The notes beneath the pieces were generated by a model. The model had not been told where the DNA came from. It searched no databases and saw only the letters and a program-made list of their open reading frames with translations. A stretch of DNA of 5,922 nt from Desulfocapsa sulfexigens (lineage in GTDB: Bacteria > Desulfobacterota > Desulfobulbia > Desulfobulbales > Desulfocapsaceae). A program made the translations under genes and the position numbers. Location of the stretch: the NCBI GenBank assembly GCA_015661935.1, contig DQVD01000136.1:1-5922 (forward strand). The letters run 5' to 3'. Each line of letters begins with the position of its first letter. Positions within the stretch are counted from its first letter, which is position 1. Positions 1 through 5,740 of this stretch are shown in pieces.

Positions 1-11
1 AAAAATGAAAT

Positions 12-38
12 ATGACCCTGGCTGATTAATAGGGTCAT
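12..38. terminator. Possible terminator hairpin of an upstream gene
   Basis: ATGACCCT (12-19) and AGGGTCAT (31-38) form a perfect 8 bp inverted repeat with an 11 nt loop. On the + strand the right arm is followed by only a weakly T-rich stretch (TATGTTGTG). On the - strand the repeat is followed by ATTTCATTTTT, which is more terminator-like. All three + frames meet a stop within the first 25 bases, so any upstream + gene ends at or before this point. The call rests on the repeat and its position alone. Confidence 0.35.
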
Positions 39-373
39 TATGTTGTGTAGTATAAGTCAAATGACAAAAGAAAGGTATCTGAACACAAAACCTGTCCCCA
101 TGTTTCTTTCGGTTTTACTCAATCACAACATCCCAAGATAGCCCAAATTCAAGCGCAGTATCAGCCATGTTATTTCTTTACTACAAACCTTAAGCACGGT
201 TTCTAGGTGGTTATTGGGTTCTAGTAAACTCCTAATGATATTGTGACAATCTACTCATTAAAAACAAATAATTAGCAACTATCATGGTGCTGAATTCGTC
301 AAAGTTAAACTGTGGCTATCAAGGGTCACTGACGTAAAACACCATATTCATAATACATCTAACCATACTCCTT
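39..373. other. Gene-free upstream region
   Basis: No coding region can be supported in these 335 bases on either strand. The longest start-to-stop frames I read by hand are a 26-codon one from ATG 61 to a stop at 139-141 and a 17-codon one on the - strand near 120-170; neither has a Shine-Dalgarno. The stretch is AT-rich and contains CCTGTCCCCATGTTTC at 91-106, the palindrome TTGTGACAA at 241-249, the palindrome GTCACTGAC at 325-333, and promoter-like hexamers. It presumably holds the control region of the cluster. No convincing Pho box was found. Confidence 0.6.
243..272 (+). promoter_or_regulatory. Candidate sigma-70 promoter for gpdQ and the cluster
   Basis: GTGACA (243-248) matches 5 of 6 bases of the -35 consensus and AATAAT (267-272) matches 5 of 6 of the -10 consensus, with an 18 bp spacer. 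Transcription would start near 279 and give a leader of about 95 nt. A competing -10-like CATAAT lies at 349-354 but lacks a good -35. In AT-rich DNA such matches are common, so this is only a candidate. Confidence 0.3.
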
Positions 374-1195
374 ATGTTAATTGCTCAACTCTCAGACCTC
401 CACATTCGTGTTTCAGGGCAGAAACTCTATGACCATATTGATACCAACACTCTCTGTGCCAGGCATGTTGCTTACATCAATGCACTGCCAGAGCCACCTG
501 ACGCAGTTGTACTCTCCGGCGATATCACCAATTGTGGTGAGCCTGGAGAATACTCCATGGCCAGACGCATACTAAAACAGATTGATTTTCCCACTTTTGT
601 TATCCCCGGTAATCATGATAACAACCACAACATGATCGCTGCACTGGGCCAATGCTTTCCACATCTGGGAAATGATCCGGATAATATTGCTTATACGGTG
701 GAAGATTTTCCGATTCGCCTGGTATTCCTTGATTCAAGTAGCCATGGAAAGGTTAATGGCAACCTTGGCTCAAACACCCTGAGCTGGCTTGAAAAAACAC
801 TCAGGCAGAAGCCGACGCAACAAACAGCCATTTTTATGCATCACCACCCCCTGCCAACGGGATGCCTCCATATGGATACAATCCGTTGTATGGACGGTAT
901 CAAATTAATAGAGCTGGTAAAGGAGTTTCCCCAAGTGATTCGTATTATATGCGGCCATACTCACAGGGCTATTTTCCATCAGGCGAATGGTTTGATAATC
1001 TGTACAGCACCTTCTGCTGCCCATCAGATACCGTTTGATACGACTGACAGCAGAGGCTCCTACAGCCTGGAACCACCTGCAATGCTCATGCACAGGTATA
1101 CAGTGGAAACCGGATTTGTCAGCTATGTTATGTCTCTTGCTCCCTATGACGGGCCATTTCGTTTCGATACCACCTGCGGTTGCCCGCAGGAATAG
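374..1195 (+). CDS. gpdQ: GpdQ-type glycerophosphodiester phosphodiesterase (metallophosphoesterase)
   Basis: A 273-residue cytosolic binuclear metal phosphodiesterase, expected to hydrolyse glycerophosphodiesters (such as glycerophosphoethanolamine) to sn-glycerol-3-phosphate and an alcohol. The metallophosphoesterase motifs are complete: D8-x-H10, GD50, GN80-H81-D, H156 in MHHHP, and GH195-T-H197. H217 is also present. These positions equal those of the metal and phosphate ligands of Enterobacter aerogenes GpdQ (274 aa) as I recall them, and the similarity runs full length, for example KLYxxID, DAVVxSGDIxNCG, HHxPLPxG and CLMHR-like stretches. Cys54 and Cys270 match the Cys54-Cys269 disulfide of GpdQ. 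No signal peptide is seen. The ATG is the only usable start after the in-frame stop at 335, but it has no Shine-Dalgarno. The gene heads a Ugp-type ABC cluster, which supports a role in cleaving imported ligand. A broader cAMP or general phosphodiesterase activity (CpdA/Icc relatives) cannot be excluded. Confidence 0.88.
   Translation: MLIAQLSDLHIRVSGQKLYDHIDTNTLCARHVAYINALPEPPDAVVLSGDITNCGEPGEYSMARRILKQIDFPTFVIPGNHDNNHNMIAALGQCFPHLGNDPDNIAYTVEDFPIRLVFLDSSSHGKVNGNLGSNTLSWLEKTLRQKPTQQTAIFMHHHPLPTGCLHMDTIRCMDGIKLIELVKEFPQVIRIICGHTHRAIFHQANGLIICTAPSAAHQIPFDTTDSRGSYSLEPPAMLMHRYTVETGFVSYVMSLAPYDGPFRFDTTCGCPQE
1173..1190 (+). promoter_or_regulatory. GC-rich hairpin at the 3' end of gpdQ
   Basis: CCTGCGG (1173-1179) and CCGCAGG (1184-1190) form a perfect 7 bp stem with a TTGC tetraloop. 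The hairpin lies in the last codons of gpdQ, three bases before its stop codon. No U-tract follows, so it does not look like an intrinsic terminator. It may act as an intercistronic stabiliser or processing barrier, which is inference. Confidence 0.45.
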
Positions 1196-1197
1196 AC

Positions 1198-1216
1198 CCC
1201 CGATACTCCTCCGGGG
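1198..1216 (+). promoter_or_regulatory. Second short GC stem in the gpdQ-ugpC gap
   Basis: CCCCG (1198-1202) can pair with CGGGG (1212-1216) across a 9 nt loop; an alternative pairing is CTCC 1206-1209 with GGAG 1215-1218. It follows the hairpin at 1173-1190 by a few bases and is followed by a C-run, not a U-run. Together the two stems make this gap the most GC-rich part of the cluster. Confidence 0.3.
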
Positions 1217-1243
1217 AGCCCCCCCTGCACAACCCATATGAAC

Positions 1244-1249
1244 AGGAAA
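1244..1249 (+). promoter_or_regulatory. Ribosome binding site choosing the ugpC start
   Basis: AGGAAA lies about 9 nt before ATG 1259. The upstream ATG at 1238 is preceded by a C-rich stretch with no Shine-Dalgarno. This favours the downstream start, which also matches where UgpC-family proteins begin. Confidence 0.55.
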
Positions 1250-1258
1250 AATAAGATT

Positions 1259-2374
1259 ATGGCATCAATAGAATTCAAGCAGATTTGTAAATCCTATGGA
1301 AACATTTCAGTGATCAAAGGGATTGATCTTGAAATCAAAGATGGTGAACTGGTGGTCTTTGTCGGCCCTTCCGGATGCGGAAAGTCGACGCTGTTGCGCC
1401 TGCTTGCCGGTTTGGAAGAGGAAGACAGCGGCAGCATGTATATTGGTGAAACCCTGGTTAACAGCATTGCCCCTAAAGATCGGAATATTGCCATGATATT
1501 TCAAAATTATGCGCTTTATCCGCACATGACGGTTGCTGAAAACATAGGATTTGGCCTGAAACTACGTGGCATGAACAAAAAAAAACGTGCCAGGGCGGTT
1601 GATGAAACAGCAAGCCTTCTTGGCCTGAAACATCTGCTGACCAAACAGCCCCGGCAACTTTCCGGCGGCCAGCGGCAGCGTGTTGCCATGGGACGGGCCA
1701 TCATTAGAAATCCTGAAGTCTTCTTGATGGATGAACCTCTCAGCAACCTGGATGCCAAATTGCGTAATCAAATGCGCATAGAAATAAGAAAACTCCAGAG
1801 ACGACTAAAAACCACGACCATTTTTGTGACCCATGATCAGATCGAAGCCATGACCCTGGCAGATCGTATAGTCGTGCTTAATGATGGGAAAGTACAACAG
1901 GTTGGTGCTCCGTCAAAGCTCTATAGTTCTCCGGTTAACAAATTTGTAGCAGGTTTCCTTGGTTCACCTTCAATAAATTTTATCCATGCCAGACGTACCG
2001 GAGATAATGAACTCACCCTTCCTGACGGTCAATGTGTTCTTTTACCGATGGATCAAGCTCAAATTCTCTCTGATCTCAGGGAAGTGGAAATCGGTATTCG
2101 TCCTGAACAGATCAACATTGTCAAGAAGTCTGATCAGACAGCAATGGAAAAGAATACCATTACCTGGTCATCCTCAGTCTCTCTTATTGAATCCCTGGGC
2201 AGCGAGAAACTGGTTTATTCTTTCCATGGGGAACATGAAGTGGCGATTAAAACAACAAACAGCAATGGTGCTTTGGAAGGCTCAAATATTCAATTGTCAT
2301 TTAGTATGAACAATGCCCACCTTTTTGCCTTAAATGATGGTCGATGCCTGTCACCTGTGGCTGGCAATGCGTAA
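1259..2374 (+). CDS. ugpC: UgpC-type ABC transporter ATP-binding protein
   Basis: A 371-residue ATPase of the CUT1/MalK-UgpC class that should power import as a dimer on the inner face of the membrane. Residue numbers below count from ATG 1259. Visible in order: Walker A GPSGCGKST (36-44), Q-loop Q82 in FQNYALYPHM, signature LSGGQRQR (134-141), Walker B VFLMDE (154-159), D-loop SNLD (162-165) and H-loop H192 in VTHDQ. The C-terminal part (about 236-363) is the TOBE/MOP-like regulatory domain, with GSPSINF and GIRPEQINI. The nucleotide-binding half is close to E. coli UgpC (356 aa), including the stretches KDRxIAM and NYALYPHM. An ATG 21 bases upstream (1238) would add seven residues but lacks a ribosome site. 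The gene lies 63 bp after gpdQ and 10 bp before ugpA. MalK-like ATPases are shared between sugar transporters, so ligand identity comes from the neighbours, not from this protein. Confidence 0.88.
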   Translation: MASIEFKQICKSYGNISVIKGIDLEIKDGELVVFVGPSGCGKSTLLRLLAGLEEEDSGSMYIGETLVNSIAPKDRNIAMIFQNYALYPHMTVAENIGFGLKLRGMNKKKRARAVDETASLLGLKHLLTKQPRQLSGGQRQRVAMGRAIIRNPEVFLMDEPLSNLDAKLRNQMRIEIRKLQRRLKTTTIFVTHDQIEAMTLADRIVVLNDGKVQQVGAPSKLYSSPVNKFVAGFLGSPSINFIHARRTGDNELTLPDGQCVLLPMDQAQILSDLREVEIGIRPEQINIVKKSDQTAMEKNTITWSSSVSLIESLGSEKLVYSFHGEHEVAIKTTNSNGALEGSNIQLSFSMNNAHLFALNDGRCLSPVAGNA

Positions 2375-2384
2375 AGTTAAATAC

Positions 2385-3308
2385 ATGGCGGATAATGTAA
2401 CTGCACGTGGCAAAAAGCGATTATTGAAACCTTTTTACAATGCAGGATACATAAAAGCATGGCTGTACCTTGCTCCTGCTTTGTTATTCCTCATATTATT
2501 CACCTATTACCCAATGGTACAGGTGCTTTGGGATTCCTTTTTTCTCAAAGAATACGGTGCCGAAAAAAAACTGTTTGTCGCGTTTGACAATTACCGCCGC
2601 CTTTTTGCCGATGAGGATTTTATCACTGCTGTCAAAAATAACCTTATTTATGCCATTGGTACGGTGATCCCCAGTATTGTAATCGGTTTTGGATTTGCTC
2701 TCTCCCTAACCCAATCCAGCCGCTTTAAAAATTGTATCAGGTCACTGCTTTTTTTTCCCACTCTGGTTCCTCTGGTTGCTGCAGCTGCCCTGTGGATCTT
2801 TATCTATTTTCCGGGCATCGGGCTGCTCGATTACTACCTTGCAAAGCTTGGTATACAATCCACTGACTGGTTGGGAGACCCTGATATCGCATTGTATTCA
2901 TTGATGATCCTGACCATCTGGAAGAATGCCGGTTTTTACATGCTTTTTTTCATAGCAGGGCTTCAGGGGATCGGGGAGGAGTATTATGAAGCAGCCTCCC
3001 TTGAGGGAGCAGGCTGGTGGCAGAAACTTCGTTATGTAACATTGCCGCTGCTTGCACCAACCAGTGCTTTCGTGTTTGTCATAGCCCTCATACATGTCTT
3101 TACCCATGTGGATCATGTAATTGTCATGACACTTGGAGGCCCCATGGGATCGACCAACCTGGTGCTGTATTACATATATCAGAATGCCCATGAATTCAAT
3201 GATCTTGCAAAAGCAACCACCGCAACTGTCCTTAGTGTAATGGTTTTGCTGGCCATTTCCTTTTTCAGTATTCGTACCATGGAACGAGGAATACACTATG
3301 AATCTTAA
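2385..3308 (+). CDS. ugpA: UgpA-type ABC transporter permease
   Basis: A 307-residue inner-membrane permease of the binding-protein-dependent (MalF/UgpA) family. Counting from ATG 2385, six hydrophobic segments are visible at about 26-42, 86-108, 120-142, 170-193, 226-248 and 277-296. The cytoplasmic EAA loop that docks on the ATPase starts at E202 (EAASLEGAG) and ends in the LPLLAP stretch near 221. Further UgpA-like features are the WDSF and DNYRRLF stretches after the first segment and the LGGP stretch after the fifth; E. coli UgpA is 295 aa. The start is uncertain: ATG 2385 gives a typical basic N-terminus 10 bp after ugpC, ATG 2367 would overlap the ugpC stop by 8 bp, and neither has a strong Shine-Dalgarno. 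Longer starts run into ugpC and are unlikely. The gene overlaps ugpE by 11 bp, so the two permeases are probably translationally coupled. Confidence 0.86.
   Translation: MADNVTARGKKRLLKPFYNAGYIKAWLYLAPALLFLILFTYYPMVQVLWDSFFLKEYGAEKKLFVAFDNYRRLFADEDFITAVKNNLIYAIGTVIPSIVIGFGFALSLTQSSRFKNCIRSLLFFPTLVPLVAAAALWIFIYFPGIGLLDYYLAKLGIQSTDWLGDPDIALYSLMILTIWKNAGFYMLFFIAGLQGIGEEYYEAASLEGAGWWQKLRYVTLPLLAPTSAFVFVIALIHVFTHVDHVIVMTLGGPMGSTNLVLYYIYQNAHEFNDLAKATTATVLSVMVLLAISFFSIRTMERGIHYES
3285..3290 (+). promoter_or_regulatory. Ribosome binding site of ugpE inside ugpA
   Basis: CGAGGA sits 7 nt before ATG 3298 and lies within the last codons of ugpA. It fixes the ugpE start despite the 11 bp overlap of the two genes. 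Confidence 0.65.
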
Positions 3309-4131
3309 AAAATATATCGATACCGCTGTTTTTTTTGTGCTTATCAGCACTGTTGCTATTATCTGGTCTGCACCTTTTCTATGGATGATAACAGCTTCCT
3401 TTCGTCCTCAGACTTTTGGCGGACTGGATATGGCGTCCCTGTGGCCAAATTTTATCCCAACCATTGAGAATTACCGAATGGCCTGGGAAAGTGCAGAGTT
3501 CGTTCTCTATTACATTAATACGATTATCATCGTTAGTGGTATTCTGGTTGTACAGTTGGTCACAATTACGTTGGCTGCCTATACATTTGCACGCCTGGAT
3601 TTCCCGTTCAAGACTGTTCTTTTTTATCTGTTCCTTCTACAACTCATGATAGTACCGCCAATCCTGATAGTGCCCAATCTCAAGACCATGGTAACATTGG
3701 GTTTGTATGATACGCTGATAGGAGTAATGGCTCCATATTTTGCATCCGCCTTTGGTACATTTCTCCTTCGTCAGACCTTCAAATCCATTCCGCGTGACTT
3801 TGAAGATGCAGCTCTCATCGATGGATGTTCGTGGTTCCAGGTACTGCGTTATGTACTTATTCCATTGGCAAAGCCGGCGTTGATTGCCTTCTCCATTGTC
3901 AGCGTGGTTGCCCACTGGAATGAGTATCTCTGGCCTTTGATGGTGACCGATTCACCAGGGAAACGAACATTAACCATCGGCCTTGCCAGCTTTACACGCG
4001 GTGCTGAAGGTGCTTCTGAATGGGGACTTATCGCTGCCGGCACCATGTTTGTGATGCTGCCCTTGATGATAGTCTTTTTTGCCTTCCAGAAACAGTTTGT
4101 TAACAGCTTTATGTTTTCCGGGATTAAATAA
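3298..4131 (+). CDS. ugpE: UgpE-type ABC transporter permease
   Basis: A 277-residue permease of the MalG/UgpE family, the partner of the preceding permease in the heterodimeric channel. Hydrophobic segments are visible at about 11-33, 67-97, 104-127, 140-157, 196-216 and 244-266. The EAA loop runs from E169 (EDAALIDGCSWFQ) to P193 and carries the usual D-G pair at 175-176. The ENYRMAW stretch after segment one, the FARLDFPFK turn and the NEYLWPL motif (208-214) are typical of CUT1 permeases; E. coli UgpE is 281 aa. The start has a good Shine-Dalgarno and overlaps the ugpA end. A 99 bp gap separates it from the binding-protein gene, the largest break between transporter genes here. Confidence 0.88.
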   Translation: MNLKKYIDTAVFFVLISTVAIIWSAPFLWMITASFRPQTFGGLDMASLWPNFIPTIENYRMAWESAEFVLYYINTIIIVSGILVVQLVTITLAAYTFARLDFPFKTVLFYLFLLQLMIVPPILIVPNLKTMVTLGLYDTLIGVMAPYFASAFGTFLLRQTFKSIPRDFEDAALIDGCSWFQVLRYVLIPLAKPALIAFSIVSVVAHWNEYLWPLMVTDSPGKRTLTIGLASFTRGAEGASEWGLIAAGTMFVMLPLMIVFFAFQKQFVNSFMFSGIK

Positions 4132-4138
4132 ATGGAGT

Positions 4139-4159
4139 GGAGGTAACGGTATGGATTAA
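4139..4159 (+). promoter_or_regulatory. Strong ribosome site with an ATG-GAT-TAA mini-ORF
   Basis: GGAGGT (4139-4144) is the strongest Shine-Dalgarno in the window. It is followed after 6 nt by ATG (4151), one Asp codon and TAA (4157-4159). No long frame uses this site: the ugpB frame is out of phase with it. It could be a ribosome-loading or stalling element protecting the ugpB mRNA, a decayed start, or chance. The sequence itself is clear; the function is inferred. Confidence 0.4.
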
Positions 4160-4182
4160 AGCACAAAAACTTTTATCAATTT

Positions 4183-4211
4183 CTGACAGTTTTTTTTCAG
4201 GTTCCAATATT
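4183..4211 (+). promoter_or_regulatory. Candidate internal promoter for ugpB
   Basis: CTGACA (4183-4188) matches 5 of 6 bases of the -35 consensus, the spacer is 17 bp and contains a T8 run, and AATATT (4206-4211) matches 4 of 6 of the -10 consensus. Transcription would start near 4218, just before the ugpB Shine-Dalgarno. A separate promoter would make sense because binding proteins are needed in excess over their membrane partners. Confidence 0.3.
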
Positions 4212-4220
4212 TTTCAACAT

Positions 4221-4225
4221 GGTGA
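4221..4225 (+). promoter_or_regulatory. Ribosome binding site choosing the ugpB start
   Basis: GGTGA lies 5 nt before ATG 4231. The upstream in-frame ATG at 4219 overlaps this site and has no Shine-Dalgarno of its own. Starting at 4231 gives the N-terminus MKSFNRIKK, a normal basic beginning of a signal peptide. Confidence 0.5.
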
Positions 4226-4230
4226 TACTC

Positions 4231-5574
4231 ATGAAGTCTTTTAACAGAATAAAAAAAATAACAATAACCCTGCCGATTGCAGCCATAATCGTCATTTTAA
4301 TGATTGGTGTTTCCTGGTCAGTTGCGGCGGAAAAAATCAATTTCTATTTCCCGACCTCGGTCCAGGGACCGTTAACCCGTGAAATGCAGAAAATGGTTAA
4401 ACAATACAATAAGATGCAGAACGATGTAAAGGTCGTGGCCACCTTTACCGGAAGCTATGAAGAAACAAAAATCAAGGCCTCTGCGGCGGTGAAAGCCGGA
4501 AGACCTCCTGCTGTAGCATTGATGTCCGCTAATTTTATTCATGAATTTGTAGCTGAGGACCAAATTGAACCAATTGAATTTTTCTTAAAGGAAAGCAAAC
4601 AGACGACGTCTGACTTTTTGAGCGATTTCTGGCCGGGGCTGCACGCCAATGCCACCGTCAATGGCAAGCTGTATGCTATCCCTTTTCAGAACTCCACACC
4701 AATTTTATATATAAATGCTGATCACTTTCGGGAAGCAGGACTTGATCCGGACAATCCACCAAAAAACTGGGAAGAGCTGGTGGTTGCCGGTAAAAAACTA
4801 ATCAGAAAAGAAGGTGAAAAAACCACACGTTACGGCCTTATGCTTCCCATGCAATATAATTATGTAAACTGGGTTTTTCAGGGGTTTGTCATGTCAAATG
4901 GCGGTCAATACTACAACACACACTACCTCGGTGAAGTGTATTACGATACCTCAACAACTCGTGGTGCCCTGCAGTTTTACTCCGACCTGATTCACAAACA
5001 TGGTATTATGCCAGCCAGTATCACCAATTCAAAACAGGTTTCCACTGACTTTTTTGCCGGGAGAACCTCCATGATGATTCTCAGTACCGGAACCCTTTCG
5101 CATGTACGTAAAAACGCTCAATTTAATTATAATGTCGGTTTTGTGCCCAGTAAAGTCCGCAACGGTGTCCCCATTGGCGGTGCTTCAATGATTATCTTCA
5201 AGGGAATTACCGAGAAAGAGCGTGACGCCGCATGGGACTTTGTGTCATGGCTGACCGCACCTGAACAGCTCGGCTCCTGGAGTCGTTTCAGCGGTTATTT
5301 TGCTCCACGCAAAAGTAGCTACGAGATGCCGGTAATGAAAGAATTTATGGCTAAAAATAAAGATGCGGCTGTGGCTTTGGATCAGCTCCAATATGCCGGA
5401 CCGTGGTACTCAACTTTCAAGACAGTTGCTGTGGCCAAGCCGATTGGAGATGCGATCCAGGCAGTTGTTACCGGTAAAAAAACTGTGGAAGAAGTCATTC
5501 CGGAAGCACAGAGAAAAGCTGACGAATTACTTAAGCCGTACAACGCAGCTCATAGCTATATACAGGGCCAGTAA
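4231..5574 (+). CDS. ugpB: UgpB-type periplasmic substrate-binding protein
   Basis: A 447-residue secreted binding protein (family 1 / UgpB-like) that should deliver ligand to the UgpA/UgpE permease. Residues 1-33 are a signal peptide: basic MKSFNRIKK, a hydrophobic core at about 10-29, and a VAA cleavage site before E34. There is no lipobox cysteine, so the mature protein is soluble in the periplasm. UgpB-like stretches run along the protein: GSYEE (Tyr76), PFQNSTPILY (152-160), the AGLDP and PPKNW stretch, FFAGRTSMM followed by STG (285-287), FNYNVGFVP, IGGAS (315-319) and SGY (354-356). E. coli UgpB is 438 aa. Several ligand contacts of E. coli UgpB appear kept (Tyr, Ser, Gly-Gly, Tyr), but the equivalent of its Glu89 looks like Ala and no Arg is found near its Arg397 position. 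The ligand may therefore be a glycerophosphodiester and not free glycerol-3-phosphate; a sugar ligand is less likely but possible. An upstream ATG at 4219 adds four residues. Confidence 0.85.
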   Translation: MKSFNRIKKITITLPIAAIIVILMIGVSWSVAAEKINFYFPTSVQGPLTREMQKMVKQYNKMQNDVKVVATFTGSYEETKIKASAAVKAGRPPAVALMSANFIHEFVAEDQIEPIEFFLKESKQTTSDFLSDFWPGLHANATVNGKLYAIPFQNSTPILYINADHFREAGLDPDNPPKNWEELVVAGKKLIRKEGEKTTRYGLMLPMQYNYVNWVFQGFVMSNGGQYYNTHYLGEVYYDTSTTRGALQFYSDLIHKHGIMPASITNSKQVSTDFFAGRTSMMILSTGTLSHVRKNAQFNYNVGFVPSKVRNGVPIGGASMIIFKGITEKERDAAWDFVSWLTAPEQLGSWSRFSGYFAPRKSSYEMPVMKEFMAKNKDAAVALDQLQYAGPWYSTFKTVAVAKPIGDAIQAVVTGKKTVEEVIPEAQRKADELLKPYNAAHSYIQGQ

Positions 5575-5611
5575 CCTTCTTTGGGACACATGGTCTCAAT
5601 CCTGTTCGATA

Positions 5612-5646
5612 CCTGAACCAGCGGATTATATTTTGTCTGGTTCAGG
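5612..5646 (+). terminator. Terminator-like hairpin after ugpB
   Basis: CCTGAACCAG (5612-5621) and CTGGTTCAGG (5637-5646) form a perfect 10 bp inverted repeat with a 15 nt AT-rich loop, 37 bp after the ugpB stop. The downstream GTCATTATTTAGG is only moderately T-rich, so it is not a textbook intrinsic terminator. Its place between convergent genes suggests it ends the ugp transcript and perhaps the opposite one too. Confidence 0.55.
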
Positions 5647-5740
5647 GTCATTATTTAGGATCAGCTCCATAATTTAACTATGCTTTACCCACTTTAAACA
5701 GTGAGGATCCGTTCTCATCTTCCTTGTCGGGTACCCTTCA

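Noticed and set aside
61..141. 26-codon frame starting at ATG 61
   Set aside because: No Shine-Dalgarno, no recognisable features, and it crosses the CCTGTCCCCATG motif; consistent with chance.
242..257. Possible CRP site (TGTGA-N6-TCACA)
   Set aside because: Only the left half TGTGA fits; the right half reads ACTCA.
241..258. Possible Pho box TTGTGAC-AATC-TACTCAT upstream of gpdQ
   Set aside because: Each half matches only about 4 of 7 bases of CTGTCAT; this is too weak to claim PhoB control although ugp genes are often in the Pho regulon.
905..1237. Minus-strand 110-codon frame opposite gpdQ, and the similar 150-codon frame at 2898-3350 opposite ugpA
   Set aside because: Both lie antisense to genes with clear family motifs and have no domain features of their own; they are shadows of the real genes.
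4137..4244. 35-codon frame from GTG 4137 overlapping the ugpB start
   Set aside because: Weak start context and no family resemblance; better explained as non-coding gap containing the mini-ORF and promoter-like sequence.
5582..5598. Imperfect hairpin TGGGAC-ACATG-GTCTCA just after the ugpB stop
   Set aside because: Six pairs including a G-T wobble and no U-tract; the 10 bp repeat at 5612-5646 is the better terminator candidate.
31..5654. AGGGTCATTAT repeated at 31-41 and 5644-5654, both at the right arms of hairpins
   Set aside because: An 11-base exact match is expected a few times by chance in a window this size, and the rest of the two hairpins differs. Not evidence of flanking repeats of an inserted element.
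5655..5740. Possible continuation or second small gene on the - strand between the tandem stops and the hairpin
   Set aside because: Only a 14-codon frame with a start (near 5684-5728) is found, without a ribosome site or recognisable sequence.
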